In this document: positions 25,234-35,265 of the stretch, piece after piece
Layout of the letters: every line of letters starts with the position of its first letter
Position numbering within the stretch: the stretch's first letter is position 1
NCBI GenBank assembly: GCA_944387615.1
Contig: CALXFP010000005.1
Coordinates: 1-38,951 of the forward strand
Length of the DNA stretch: 38,951 nt
Source of the DNA: an uncultured Oscillospiraceae bacterium
GTDB taxonomy: Bacteria; Bacillota; Clostridia; Oscillospirales; Oscillospiraceae
Direction: 5' to 3'
Notes under the pieces: generated by a model
The model's database searches: none
Seen by the model: the letters and a program-made list of their open reading frames with translations, nothing else
What the model was told of the DNA's origin: nothing
Program-made: the position numbers and the translations under genes

Positions 25234-25262
25234 TTGCAAAATGGCGGGATAAATGGTATAAT
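25234..25262 (+). promoter_or_regulatory. SigA promoter of the C39/SleB gene
   Basis: TTGCAA (25234-25239), a 17-base spacer and perfect TATAAT (25257-25262). The gene is therefore separate from the pilus operon. Confidence 0.8.
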
Positions 25263-25313
25263 GCATTAGGAATTTTATATGTATTAAATTACTTCACTCG
25301 ATAGACATCTCAC

Positions 25314-26684
25314 ATGACGGGGGTGATTTCCATCAGCAAACGATTTCTCAGAAAGCGCAAATCCCATTTACATATCATCCTGCGTTCCTGCCTGATTGTG
25401 GTGCTGTCCGTCACCATCCTCGGACTGCTGACAATGGGCATCCTGGGTTCCTCCCAGATGGCTATGGCCTCCTCACGCGGCCTGCTGCCCGATGCTCCGG
25501 AGCAGACCACTGTCTCCACCACCCCTGCCACCACCGCCCCGACTCTGCCGGAACCGGTCAAGGAAACAGAGCCCACAGAGCCGGAGCAAACCCTGGAAAC
25601 GGTGCCGGAAGAAACGGTACCGGAACAGACCCAGCAGACCGAGCAGGAACCCACCCAACCGGCAGACGCCCCCTTCCTGACCTCCATGGCTGCCCAGGCT
25701 CTGGATGACCCTCAGCCGGCCCAGATGCCTCTGTACTTCCAGACCGATTACCCCAATACCCGCTACGGCAGCGGCACCATTGAATCCAGCGGCTGCGGCA
25801 TTACCTCTCTGGCCATGGTGGCAACCTACCTGACCGGCCACGAGTATCTGCCTGACGAGCTGGCGGACTACTTTGGCGGCACCGCCGAGAATAACATTGC
25901 CAGACTGGAAAACGGCTCCACCACCTTGCAGCTGCCCTGGAAAAAAGCGGTGAATATCCACGAGACCATGGCGGCGCTGAAACAGGGTGACATTGCCATT
26001 GTTCTGGTCAACGCTCCGTCTCCGTTTACCCTGTCCCAGCACTTCATCGTTCTGACCGGCCTGACGGAGGACGGGCGGATTCTGGTAAACGACCCCTATC
26101 AGCCCAACTACGAAAAGTGGGACCTGAAATACGGCTTTGAGCACGGATTCCTGGAATACGACATTCTCCAGGGATACCAGGGCGCCTGGATTTACGACGT
26201 CAGCGCCATGCCGGAAGATCCCTTCATTTATTCAGAGCCCAAACCCACCGGCCCCAGCCGCTATCCCGGCGTGGAGCTGACCTGGGAAGAGCAGCAGCTG
26301 CTGGCCAGAGTGATCTGGGTAGAAGCCCGGGGCGAGTCCGCCGAAGGTCAGCAGGCCATAGCGGAAATTGTGCTGAACCGGCTGGTCCATCCGGATTTCC
26401 CGGACACCCTGGCGGAAGTCATCTATGCCGAAGGCCAGTTCCGGTCGGTAAAGTTCCTGGATGATGCGGAGCCTTACCAGGCCCAGTACGACGCCATTGA
26501 CGACGCCCTCAGCGGCCCCAACATTCTGCCCATGGACGTTATGTATTTTGCCAGATATCCGGAAAATGAGTATGTCTGGGGCGACATCGGCGGACATATT
26601 TTCTGCTACTATCCCCCTGCCGTGGCAGGCGGAACCTGGGAAACCAAGCCGGAAGAAACCATGCCGGAAGAAACCACACCATGA
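25314..26684 (+). CDS. Membrane-anchored C39-like peptidase fused to a SleB/CwlJ-type cell wall hydrolase
   Basis: 456 residues. Seen: a basic N terminus and a membrane/signal helix at about 20-50; a Pro/Thr/Glu-rich linker (about 58-118); a C39-like papain-fold domain with SSGCGITSLAMV (candidate catalytic Cys161), HFIVLTG (His243) and LVNDPY (Asp260); then a hydrolase-2 (SleB/CwlJ) domain at about 323-440 with catalytic-type Glu337 in VIWVEARGES and IAEIVLNRL. SleB/CwlJ enzymes cut cortex or vegetative peptidoglycan; C39-like domains may cleave or only bind. The product probably sits outside the membrane and acts on the wall. The annotated ATG (25314) has no ribosome site, whereas a strong GGGGGTGAT lies just inside the frame, so the true start may be a few codons later. 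A terminator follows. Confidence 0.85.
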   Translation: MTGVISISKRFLRKRKSHLHIILRSCLIVVLSVTILGLLTMGILGSSQMAMASSRGLLPDAPEQTTVSTTPATTAPTLPEPVKETEPTEPEQTLETVPEETVPEQTQQTEQEPTQPADAPFLTSMAAQALDDPQPAQMPLYFQTDYPNTRYGSGTIESSGCGITSLAMVATYLTGHEYLPDELADYFGGTAENNIARLENGSTTLQLPWKKAVNIHETMAALKQGDIAIVLVNAPSPFTLSQHFIVLTGLTEDGRILVNDPYQPNYEKWDLKYGFEHGFLEYDILQGYQGAWIYDVSAMPEDPFIYSEPKPTGPSRYPGVELTWEEQQLLARVIWVEARGESAEGQQAIAEIVLNRLVHPDFPDTLAEVIYAEGQFRSVKFLDDAEPYQAQYDAIDDALSGPNILPMDVMYFARYPENEYVWGDIGGHIFCYYPPAVAGGTWETKPEETMPEETTP

Positions 26685-26695
26685 ACTATTTGCAC

Positions 26696-26716
26696 AGCCG
26701 CCCGTACCGGGCGGCT
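26696..26716 (+). terminator. Terminator of the C39/SleB gene
   Basis: A 9-bp stem AGCCGCCCG / CGGGCGGCT around TAC, followed by TTTTGCTAC, about 11 bases after the stop. Confidence 0.85.
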
Positions 26717-26767
26717 TTTTGCTACTGTTTTTAACAGGAGCTTCCCAAAAATGTTAGCCTTCCTGTG

Positions 26768-26796
26768 TAGAAAATCGGATTTCTTCCTAGTATAAT
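26768..26796 (+). promoter_or_regulatory. Promoter of the acyltransferase-regulator operon
   Basis: A perfect TATAAT (26791-26796) with a poor -35 (TAGAAA at 26768-26773, four of six matches). A weak -35 fits a regulated promoter. Confidence 0.5.
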
Positions 26797-26818
26797 GGTC
26801 AAAAACCGTTATACTAGG
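26786..26818. promoter_or_regulatory. Long palindrome across the -10 box of the acyltransferase operon
   Basis: CCTAGTATAA and TTATACTAGG form a perfect 10-base inverted repeat; the inside continues with a T-G wobble and GGT/ACC, so the whole is nearly a 14-bp stem with a CAAAA loop. It contains the -10 box and ends at the Shine-Dalgarno AGGTGGG. It could be a repressor operator, possibly for the XRE-AbrB regulator encoded in the same operon, or a 5' mRNA hairpin partly masking the ribosome site. Confidence 0.65.
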
Positions 26819-26828
26819 TGGGAAATAT

Positions 26829-27908
26829 ATGAGAAAACATTACATTGACAACATTCGCTGGCTTACCGGGCTGTTGGTGGTGGTTTACCATGTGATATAT
26901 ATGTACAACGGCGTACTGACAGTGGGCGTCATCGGTCCGTTCCAGGATATGCAATACCAGGACGCCATTGCGTATCTGCTCTATCCTTGGTTTATGGTGA
27001 TTTTGTTTATCGTATCCGGCATCAGCACCAGAGCATCCTTGCAGAAACGCACCGTCCGGGAGTTCTTCCGTTTTCAAACCCGGAAGCTGCTGGTTCCCTC
27101 CACCATTGGGCTGTTTGCATTTCAATGGATTTTGGGGTATTTTAATATGGCAATCGGCGGTGCCTTTGACCATATGCCGCAGATGCCGGGACTTGTGCTT
27201 TATGGAATTATGGCGGTATCCGGCACAGGGGTACTGTGGTATGTGCAAATGCTGTGGCTGTTCTCAGCGGCAGTGGTTCTGCTCCGGAAGTGGGAACGGG
27301 GAAGACTGTACGCCGCCTGCGCCCGGTTCCCGGTGCCGGCGCTTCTTTTGCTGGTATTTCCCCTTTGGCTCTGCGCCCAGATTCTCAATACGCCATTCAT
27401 TCCGGTTTACCGGTTTGGTATTTATGGATTTGCCTTTTTCCTGGGCTACTTTGTGTTCTCCCAGGAGCTGGTAATCCAGCGCTTGAGCAGATTGTGGCTT
27501 CCCCTGGGCATCGGGGCCCTTTGCCTGGGAATCGGTTATACCATCCACTATTTTGGCCGAGATTACGTCAGCACGCCGGTGGTAAACAGCTTCTTTTCCA
27601 TAGTCTACGCCTGGGTGATGATTCTGGCGGTGTTTGCCGGAGCAAAAAGGTGGGCAGATAAAACCAACCCCGTTCTGCTGTGGATCGGCAGGAGAAGTTA
27701 TGGGCTGTATGTGCTGCACTACCTGCCTTTGGCAGCAGTAGCCTATTTTCTGAATCGGTATTGCCCGCTGGCGCCTGGGGTGTGCTATCTGATTGCAGGA
27801 ATTGCCGCGTTTGGGGGCGGGTATCTGCTGAACGCACTGATCCGCACCATTCCGGTGCTGCGCTGGTGCGTACTGGGGATAAAAAAGGAGGAAACCCATG
27901 TTTCGTGA
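26829..27908 (+). CDS. Acyltransferase-3 family membrane protein (OafA/WecH-like)
   Basis: A polytopic integral membrane protein of 359 residues that would O-acylate an envelope polysaccharide, glycolipid or peptidoglycan component. Seen: the family opening HYIDNIRWLTGLLVVVYHV with the conserved histidine in the first helix near residue 23, about ten hydrophobic segments, arginine-rich loops between helices, and a short basic C terminus. The substrate cannot be read from the sequence. AGGTGGG precedes the ATG. It overlaps the downstream regulator gene by 11 bases, so both are made together. Confidence 0.88.
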   Translation: MRKHYIDNIRWLTGLLVVVYHVIYMYNGVLTVGVIGPFQDMQYQDAIAYLLYPWFMVILFIVSGISTRASLQKRTVREFFRFQTRKLLVPSTIGLFAFQWILGYFNMAIGGAFDHMPQMPGLVLYGIMAVSGTGVLWYVQMLWLFSAAVVLLRKWERGRLYAACARFPVPALLLLVFPLWLCAQILNTPFIPVYRFGIYGFAFFLGYFVFSQELVIQRLSRLWLPLGIGALCLGIGYTIHYFGRDYVSTPVVNSFFSIVYAWVMILAVFAGAKRWADKTNPVLLWIGRRSYGLYVLHYLPLAAVAYFLNRYCPLAPGVCYLIAGIAAFGGGYLLNALIRTIPVLRWCVLGIKKEETHVS

Positions 27909-28317
27909 AAACTTAACCCAACTTCGGAAACTGCACAATTTCTCCCAGGAAGAACTGGCGGAGAAAATCAATGTTTCCCGCCAAACCCTGTCAAAATGGG
28001 AAACGGGAGAATCCGTGCCGGACATTGAAAAATGTATGGCGCTGGCCGGTGTTTTTGACGTCACCCTGGATGATCTGGTAAATTTCAACAGCCCCGTCAG
28101 CGGTCTTAATGTTCCTCCCAGGGGAAAACACGTATTCGGCGTTGTCACAGTAGGGGAAAAAGGGCAGATCGTCATTCCTGCCAAAGCCCGGAAAATTTTC
28201 GCCATAGAACCCGGTCACCGGCTGCTGGTTTTGGGAGACGAAGGGCAGGGAATCGCCCTGATGAAAGAGAATGATATTTTTGAGCACCTGATCAAACCCT
28301 TTCAGCAGCGGGATTGA
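27898..28317 (+). CDS. Transcription regulator: XRE helix-turn-helix fused to an AbrB/SpoVT-like domain
   Basis: 139 residues. Positions about 5-60 form an XRE-type HTH (LRKLHNFSQEELAEKINV, then SRQTLSKWETGESVPD). Positions about 79-125 form a swapped-hairpin AbrB-like domain (VVTVGEKGQIVIPAKARKIF, EPGHRLLVLGDE). Both are DNA-binding folds; in the fusion the AbrB part may dimerise or contact a second site. AGGAGG lies before ATG within the acyltransferase gene, showing translational coupling. It most likely controls its own operon through the palindrome upstream of the acyltransferase (inference). It shows no AT-rich shift suggesting transfer. Confidence 0.9.
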   Translation: MFRENLTQLRKLHNFSQEELAEKINVSRQTLSKWETGESVPDIEKCMALAGVFDVTLDDLVNFNSPVSGLNVPPRGKHVFGVVTVGEKGQIVIPAKARKIFAIEPGHRLLVLGDEGQGIALMKENDIFEHLIKPFQQRD

Positions 28318-28357
28318 GTTTTAAACCTTAGAATGACACAAAATTTTGCCTGTACTC

Positions 28358-28386
28358 TTGTAATTGCCTTCCATTTGGATTAAAAT
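28358..28386 (+). promoter_or_regulatory. SigA-type promoter of the aminotransferase gene
   Basis: TTGTAA (28358-28363), a 17-base spacer and TAAAAT (28381-28386), about 40 bases before the ATG. Confidence 0.7.
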
Positions 28387-28427
28387 AGCCCCAGAAGAAA
28401 AGTCAACTGTGAAAGGATCTTTGTGTT

Positions 28428-29564
28428 ATGTCTACCATTCAGGTATTGAAACCCAAATTTCATATAGACGAATGCCTGGCCCAGATTCGGGAGTGCCTGG
28501 AAAAGGGCTGGACCGGCTCCGGCTTTAAAACCGCGGAGCTGGAAACTGCCTGGAAAGCCTACACCGGCCATCCCAACGCCTGCTTCCTCAACTCCAACAC
28601 CGCAGGACTCCATCTGGCGGTGAACATCCTCAAGCGCCGCTACGGCTGGCAGGATGGGGACGAAATCATCTCCACCCCCATCACCTTTGTGGCCACCAAC
28701 CACGCCATCCTCTACGAAAACCTGAAGCCCCGGTTTGCGGATGTGGACGAATATCTGTGCCTGGACCCGGTGGATGTGGAGAAGAAAATCAACGAGAAAA
28801 CCCGGGCTGTTGCCTTTGTCGGCTACGGCGGACGGGTGGGCCAGCTGGATAAGATCATCGCCCTGTGCAAAAAGCACAACCTGCGGCTGATTCTGGATGC
28901 CGCCCACATGGCAGGCACCCGGGTGAACGGCGTCATGCCCGGCACCTGGGACGGGGTGGATGTGACGGTGTACTCTTACCAGGCGGTGAAAAACCTGCCC
29001 ACCGGCGACAGCGGCATGATCTGCTTTGCCGACCCGGAGCTGGATGCGCAGTGCCGGAAGGTCTCCTGGATGGGCATCAACAAGGATACCTACGCCCGTA
29101 CCAGCAGCGAAGGCACCTACAAGTGGAATTACGGCGTGGATTATGTGGGCTTTAAGTACAACGGCAACGCCATTATGGCCGCCATTGCCCTGGCCCAGCT
29201 GCCCTACCTGGACGAAGAGAACGCCCGCCGCCGGGAAATCGCCGCCATGTACGACGCCGCCTTTGCCGGCAATCCCAAGATCCAGATCATTCCCGCCCCT
29301 CACCAGGAGGAATGCTCCTATCACATCTACGAAATCGCCGTACCCGACCGGGAAGGGCTGCTGTCGGAGCTGGCCAAGAACGATATCTACGGCGGCGTGC
29401 ACTACCGGGACAACACAGAATTTTCCATGTACACCTACGCCCAGGGCACTTGCCCCCACGCCCACGAAATCAGCCAGCACATCATCACCATGCCCCTGCA
29501 CATGTATCTGACTGACGAGGATGTGTCAAAAATCGCCGGAATCGTCAACGGCTATGTAAAATAA
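28428..29564 (+). CDS. DegT/DnrJ/EryC1/StrS-family aminotransferase
   Basis: A PLP-dependent enzyme of 378 residues; members usually aminate keto-sugar nucleotides for surface glycans, lipids or antibiotics. Seen: GWTGSGFKTAELETAW near 27-42, the PLP-phosphate region NSNTAGLHLAV near 55-65, LDAAH with Asp157 for the pyridine nitrogen, and the lysine region YSYQAVKNLPTGDSGM with Lys188 as the Schiff-base residue, in the position of the family HATKxxxxGEGG motif. No sugar-nucleotide dehydratase or glycosyltransferase is nearby, so the substrate is unknown. It has its own promoter. It might modify the same envelope component as the acyltransferase, but this is only a neighbourhood guess. Confidence 0.9.
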   Translation: MSTIQVLKPKFHIDECLAQIRECLEKGWTGSGFKTAELETAWKAYTGHPNACFLNSNTAGLHLAVNILKRRYGWQDGDEIISTPITFVATNHAILYENLKPRFADVDEYLCLDPVDVEKKINEKTRAVAFVGYGGRVGQLDKIIALCKKHNLRLILDAAHMAGTRVNGVMPGTWDGVDVTVYSYQAVKNLPTGDSGMICFADPELDAQCRKVSWMGINKDTYARTSSEGTYKWNYGVDYVGFKYNGNAIMAAIALAQLPYLDEENARRREIAAMYDAAFAGNPKIQIIPAPHQEECSYHIYEIAVPDREGLLSELAKNDIYGGVHYRDNTEFSMYTYAQGTCPHAHEISQHIITMPLHMYLTDEDVSKIAGIVNGYVK

Positions 29565-29571
29565 CCTATCC

Positions 29572-29744
29572 TGTCGGAAAACCCCTGTGGGCTTTTCCGA
29601 CAAACTTTGGCAGTCTGCTGCGCGCATAATTTGTCCCCCGAATGGGGGACAAATTCCACACTTGCAGCCTGAGCAGTGTTTTCGTCCAGGTACATGCCCC
29701 GGCCGAAAACAGTTTTGATTTTATTTGCCGCCGTAGGCGGCAAA
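29572..29744. repeat. Hairpin-rich intergenic element, possible dispersed repeat
   Basis: Three strong hairpins follow each other: TGTCGGAAAA/TTTTCCGACA (29572-29602), AATTTGTCCCCC with its complement (29628-29655, perfect 12 bp, GAAT loop) and TTTGCCGCC/GGCGGCAAA (29724-29744). None has a T run. The minus strand is open across it, encoding a 63-residue frame, but without a ribosome site; I read this as noncoding. The structure resembles intergenic repeat elements that Clostridia carry in many copies; copy number cannot be seen from one window. Confidence 0.5.
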
Positions 29745-29785
29745 CTCTGCGAGGCTTTGGGGGCACACTGCGTAAAATAATCTTT

Positions 29786-29815
29786 TCTCCCGCTGCCGGA
29801 AAATGCAGCGGGAGA
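29786..29815 (+). terminator. Terminator downstream of the DegT aminotransferase
   Basis: An 11-bp perfect stem TCTCCCGCTGC / GCAGCGGGAGA with an 8-base loop, followed by TTTTTTGCTTTTCTC. It insulates secA from upstream transcription. Confidence 0.88.
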
Positions 29816-29915
29816 TTTTTTGCTTTTCTCTTTTTTTCGTTGGAACGGAGGAAGAAATTTGGGAGCATGGACGGCAATTTGTTCACAAATTCGACTATTA
29901 TTCTCTTTACAAGTG

Positions 29916-29924
29916 TGCTATAAT
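29916..29924 (+). promoter_or_regulatory. Extended -10 promoter of secA
   Basis: TGC directly before a perfect TATAAT (29919-29924) gives an extended -10; no good -35 stands 16-18 bases upstream. The secA ATG is 50 bases downstream. Confidence 0.65.
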
Positions 29925-29973
29925 ACATCAAATTGGTTGATTGCGGCCATTTCTAATGTTAAAGGAGATTACA

Positions 29974-32736
<2,763 letters not shown>

Positions 32737-32775
32737 GAAACAGAAAACCGCCCCATTTGATAACAGGTGAATTTT

Positions 32776-33576
32776 ATGTCGATACAAACCGTAAAACAGG
32801 GGGATCTGGAATACCTGGTTGCCCAGGAAATCTCCGTACCCCACTGCTTCACCACCCGTTTCGGCGGTGTCAGCACCGGTACCCAGGCCAGTCTGAACCT
32901 GGCCTACGGCCGGGGGGACACCATGGAAAACGTGGAAACCAACCTGAGAATCCTGGCAAAGGCCCTGGATTTTGACGAAAAAAAGCTGGTGATGACCCGT
33001 CAGACCCATACGGACATTGTCCGCCCGGTAACGGCGGCGGATGCCCGGGGCCTGTGCCACCGGGATTACCCGGAGTGCGACGGTCTGATTACCAACACCC
33101 CGGGGGTAACCCTGCTGGTGTTCACCGCCGACTGCACCCCGGTGCTGCTGCACGATCCCGTCACCGGAGCGGTAGGCGCCGTTCACGCCGGATGGCGGGG
33201 CACCGTCCAGGACATCGCCGGCAAGGCCGTGCAGGCCATGATGGAGCAATACGGCTGCCGCCCGGAAAACATCCGGGCAGCCATCGGCCCCAACATCGGC
33301 CAGTGCCACTTTGAAACCCGGGAAGATGTGCCCAATGCGCTGCTGGATGCCTTTGGAGACGACGTGGCCCGCTACATTGAAAAACGTGGAGAGCGTTATT
33401 ACCCCGATCTGAAAGCCGTCAATGCCTATCTGCTGCGGCGCCGGGGGGTAAACACCATCGCCGTCAGCGACGTGTGCACCTACTGCCAGAATCAGCGGTT
33501 CTGGTCCCACCGGGCCACAAAAGGCGAGCGTGGCTCTCAGGGCGCCCTGATTGTCTGCAAGGAGGTTTGCCCATGA
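32776..33576 (+). CDS. pgeF: Multicopper/laccase-domain purine nucleoside enzyme PgeF (YlmD/YfiH family)
   Basis: A cytosolic protein of 266 residues in the family once called polyphenol oxidase; members act on purine nucleosides (phosphorolysis or deamination), and E. coli YfiH acts as a peptidoglycan-editing factor. Seen: zinc/active-site residues His78 (RQTHTD), Cys120 (FTADCTPVLL) and His137 (AVHAGWRGT), plus IGPNIGQCHFE. ATG at 32776 follows AGGTG; the in-frame GTG at 32767 is less likely. It follows secA by 39 bases and overlaps the next gene by four bases (ATGA). Confidence 0.92.
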   Translation: MSIQTVKQGDLEYLVAQEISVPHCFTTRFGGVSTGTQASLNLAYGRGDTMENVETNLRILAKALDFDEKKLVMTRQTHTDIVRPVTAADARGLCHRDYPECDGLITNTPGVTLLVFTADCTPVLLHDPVTGAVGAVHAGWRGTVQDIAGKAVQAMMEQYGCRPENIRAAIGPNIGQCHFETREDVPNALLDAFGDDVARYIEKRGERYYPDLKAVNAYLLRRRGVNTIAVSDVCTYCQNQRFWSHRATKGERGSQGALIVCKEVCP

Positions 33577-35186
33577 AACGATTGACCGCTCTGCTGCTGA
33601 TTTTTGTTCTGATTCTGGGAGGCTGCGGCCGGAAAATTGACAACTCCGGCTACCAGGCCACCGGCGATGCCATTTTGATGGAAGGCCAGGATCCGGAGGA
33701 CATCATGCCGGAAGAGGAGGATACCCAGGAGCTGACCCTGGCCTACTACCCCAACCGCTCCCTGAACCCCCTGTTCGGCAGTGACTACACCAACCGGGTG
33801 CTGATGTCGCTGATGTACCAGGGACTGTTCGCTGTGGACAGCAAGAAAAATGTTACCCCCATACTCTGCGGAAAATACGAAGTTTCCGATGACCGCCGCA
33901 ACTGGACCATTTACTTGGACCCCAACGCCACCTTCTCCGACGGTACCAAGGTCACCGCCCAGGATGTGGTTGCCTGCTACCTCCAGGCCAAGGAGAATGA
34001 CTACTACTCCAATCGCTTTATCAAGCATCTGCTGGAGGTCACCGCTCTGGAAAACGGTGGCATTTTGTTTCAGATGGACACCGCCTATGAGAATTTACCC
34101 CTTTTGCTGGATGTACCGATTATCAAAGCCTCCGAGGTAAACCAGACCGAAGGAACCCCTCCCGTAGGTACCGGCCCCTATGTCTTCGTGAAAACCGCCG
34201 GCGGCGCTCAGCTCCACCGCAACCCTACCTGGTGGTGCGGCAACGTCAAGATTCCAGCCACCGACGAAAGCATTGACCTGGTGGAAGTTACCTCCCCGGC
34301 AGATGTCCGGGACGAATTTCAGTTCGGCAATGTCAGCGTGGTGTGCACCAATCCCATGAGCGACTCCTTTGCCGAATACCGCTGCGACTACGAGCTGTGG
34401 GAAATCGAAAGCGGTTACCTGATGTACATTGGCTGCAACATTCAGTACAGTGATTTCTTTGAAGACAGCAAAATGCGTGAGAATCTGACCTACGGCATTG
34501 ACCGGCAGACGCTGGCCCAGGATGTCTATAAAGGGCTGGTGGAACCGGTAACCCTGCCCTGTGCTCCTACGGAAGTATACTACAGCAAGACCCTGGCGGA
34601 TAAATTCGCCTATGACCCGGCCAAATTCGTCTCCTTCCTCACCGGATACGCCATTCCCAAAGATGACGACGGAGAACAGAAACAGCTGAGAATCCTGGTC
34701 AACTCCGACGACTCCGCCCGGGTTCGGGCAGCCCGGAGCATTGCCCAGAACCTGACGGAGCTGGGTCTGCCTGCCACCACCATGGAGCGAACCACCGGCA
34801 CTTTCCAGGACATTCTGGTAGCCCAGACCTATGACATCTACCTGGGTATGACCCGGCTGTCCCCCAATATGGATCTGACGGAATTTTTCCGGGGCTGGGG
34901 AGAGCTGAGCTGGGGCGGTCTGGCCCACGAAACGCTGATGGGCATGTGCAACAGTACCCTGGACAACAGCGGTACCTACTATAACCTGTACCAGAAGCTG
35001 GCAGAGGACGGACGGATCATCCCGGTGCTGTTCGGCTGCTACAACGTGTATGCCCGCCGGGGCCTGATGCCGGATCTGAACCCCTCCCGGGACAATGTAT
35101 TCTACTACAGCCTGGGCAAAACCATGGAAGGAACCCTCACCGAGCCTCAGGCGGAGGAAACCGAAGCCACTGAGGAAACGGCATAA
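33573..35186 (+). CDS. ABC transporter substrate-binding lipoprotein, family 5 (peptide/nickel type)
   Basis: 537 residues. A signal peptide MKRLTALLLIFVLILGGC ends in a lipobox (LGGC, Cys18), so the protein is lipid-anchored outside the membrane. Typical family features are LAYYPNRSLNPLFGSD near 54-69, YEVSDDRRNWTIYLDPNATFSDGTKVTAQDVV near 106-137, and a C-terminal domain with LTYGIDRQTLAQ. Acidic PEEEDTQE follows the lipid anchor. No permease or ATPase gene is adjacent, so the ligand and partner transporter are unknown; oligopeptides are the usual ligand class. AAGGAGG precedes ATG, which overlaps the pgeF stop, showing coupling. Confidence 0.9.
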   Translation: MKRLTALLLIFVLILGGCGRKIDNSGYQATGDAILMEGQDPEDIMPEEEDTQELTLAYYPNRSLNPLFGSDYTNRVLMSLMYQGLFAVDSKKNVTPILCGKYEVSDDRRNWTIYLDPNATFSDGTKVTAQDVVACYLQAKENDYYSNRFIKHLLEVTALENGGILFQMDTAYENLPLLLDVPIIKASEVNQTEGTPPVGTGPYVFVKTAGGAQLHRNPTWWCGNVKIPATDESIDLVEVTSPADVRDEFQFGNVSVVCTNPMSDSFAEYRCDYELWEIESGYLMYIGCNIQYSDFFEDSKMRENLTYGIDRQTLAQDVYKGLVEPVTLPCAPTEVYYSKTLADKFAYDPAKFVSFLTGYAIPKDDDGEQKQLRILVNSDDSARVRAARSIAQNLTELGLPATTMERTTGTFQDILVAQTYDIYLGMTRLSPNMDLTEFFRGWGELSWGGLAHETLMGMCNSTLDNSGTYYNLYQKLAEDGRIIPVLFGCYNVYARRGLMPDLNPSRDNVFYYSLGKTMEGTLTEPQAEETEATEETA

Positions 35187-35192
35187 TGGCGA

Positions 35193-35228
35193 TAAATTGC
35201 GGCTTTTCCCGAAACAGCCGGCAATTTA
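35193..35228 (+). promoter_or_regulatory. Hairpin between the two lipoprotein genes
   Basis: TAAATTGCGGC and GCCGGCAATTTA pair with one bulge across the 79-base gap. There is no T run, so it may be an attenuator or a processing/stability element rather than a full terminator. Confidence 0.4.
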
Positions 35229-35265
35229 CCATATTACACAAAGAAGTAAGGAAAGGAAACCAACT

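Noticed and set aside
29552..29743. A 63-residue minus-strand frame between the aminotransferase and secA
   Set aside because: No ribosome site, and the sequence is made of hairpin arms; better explained as an intergenic repeat element.
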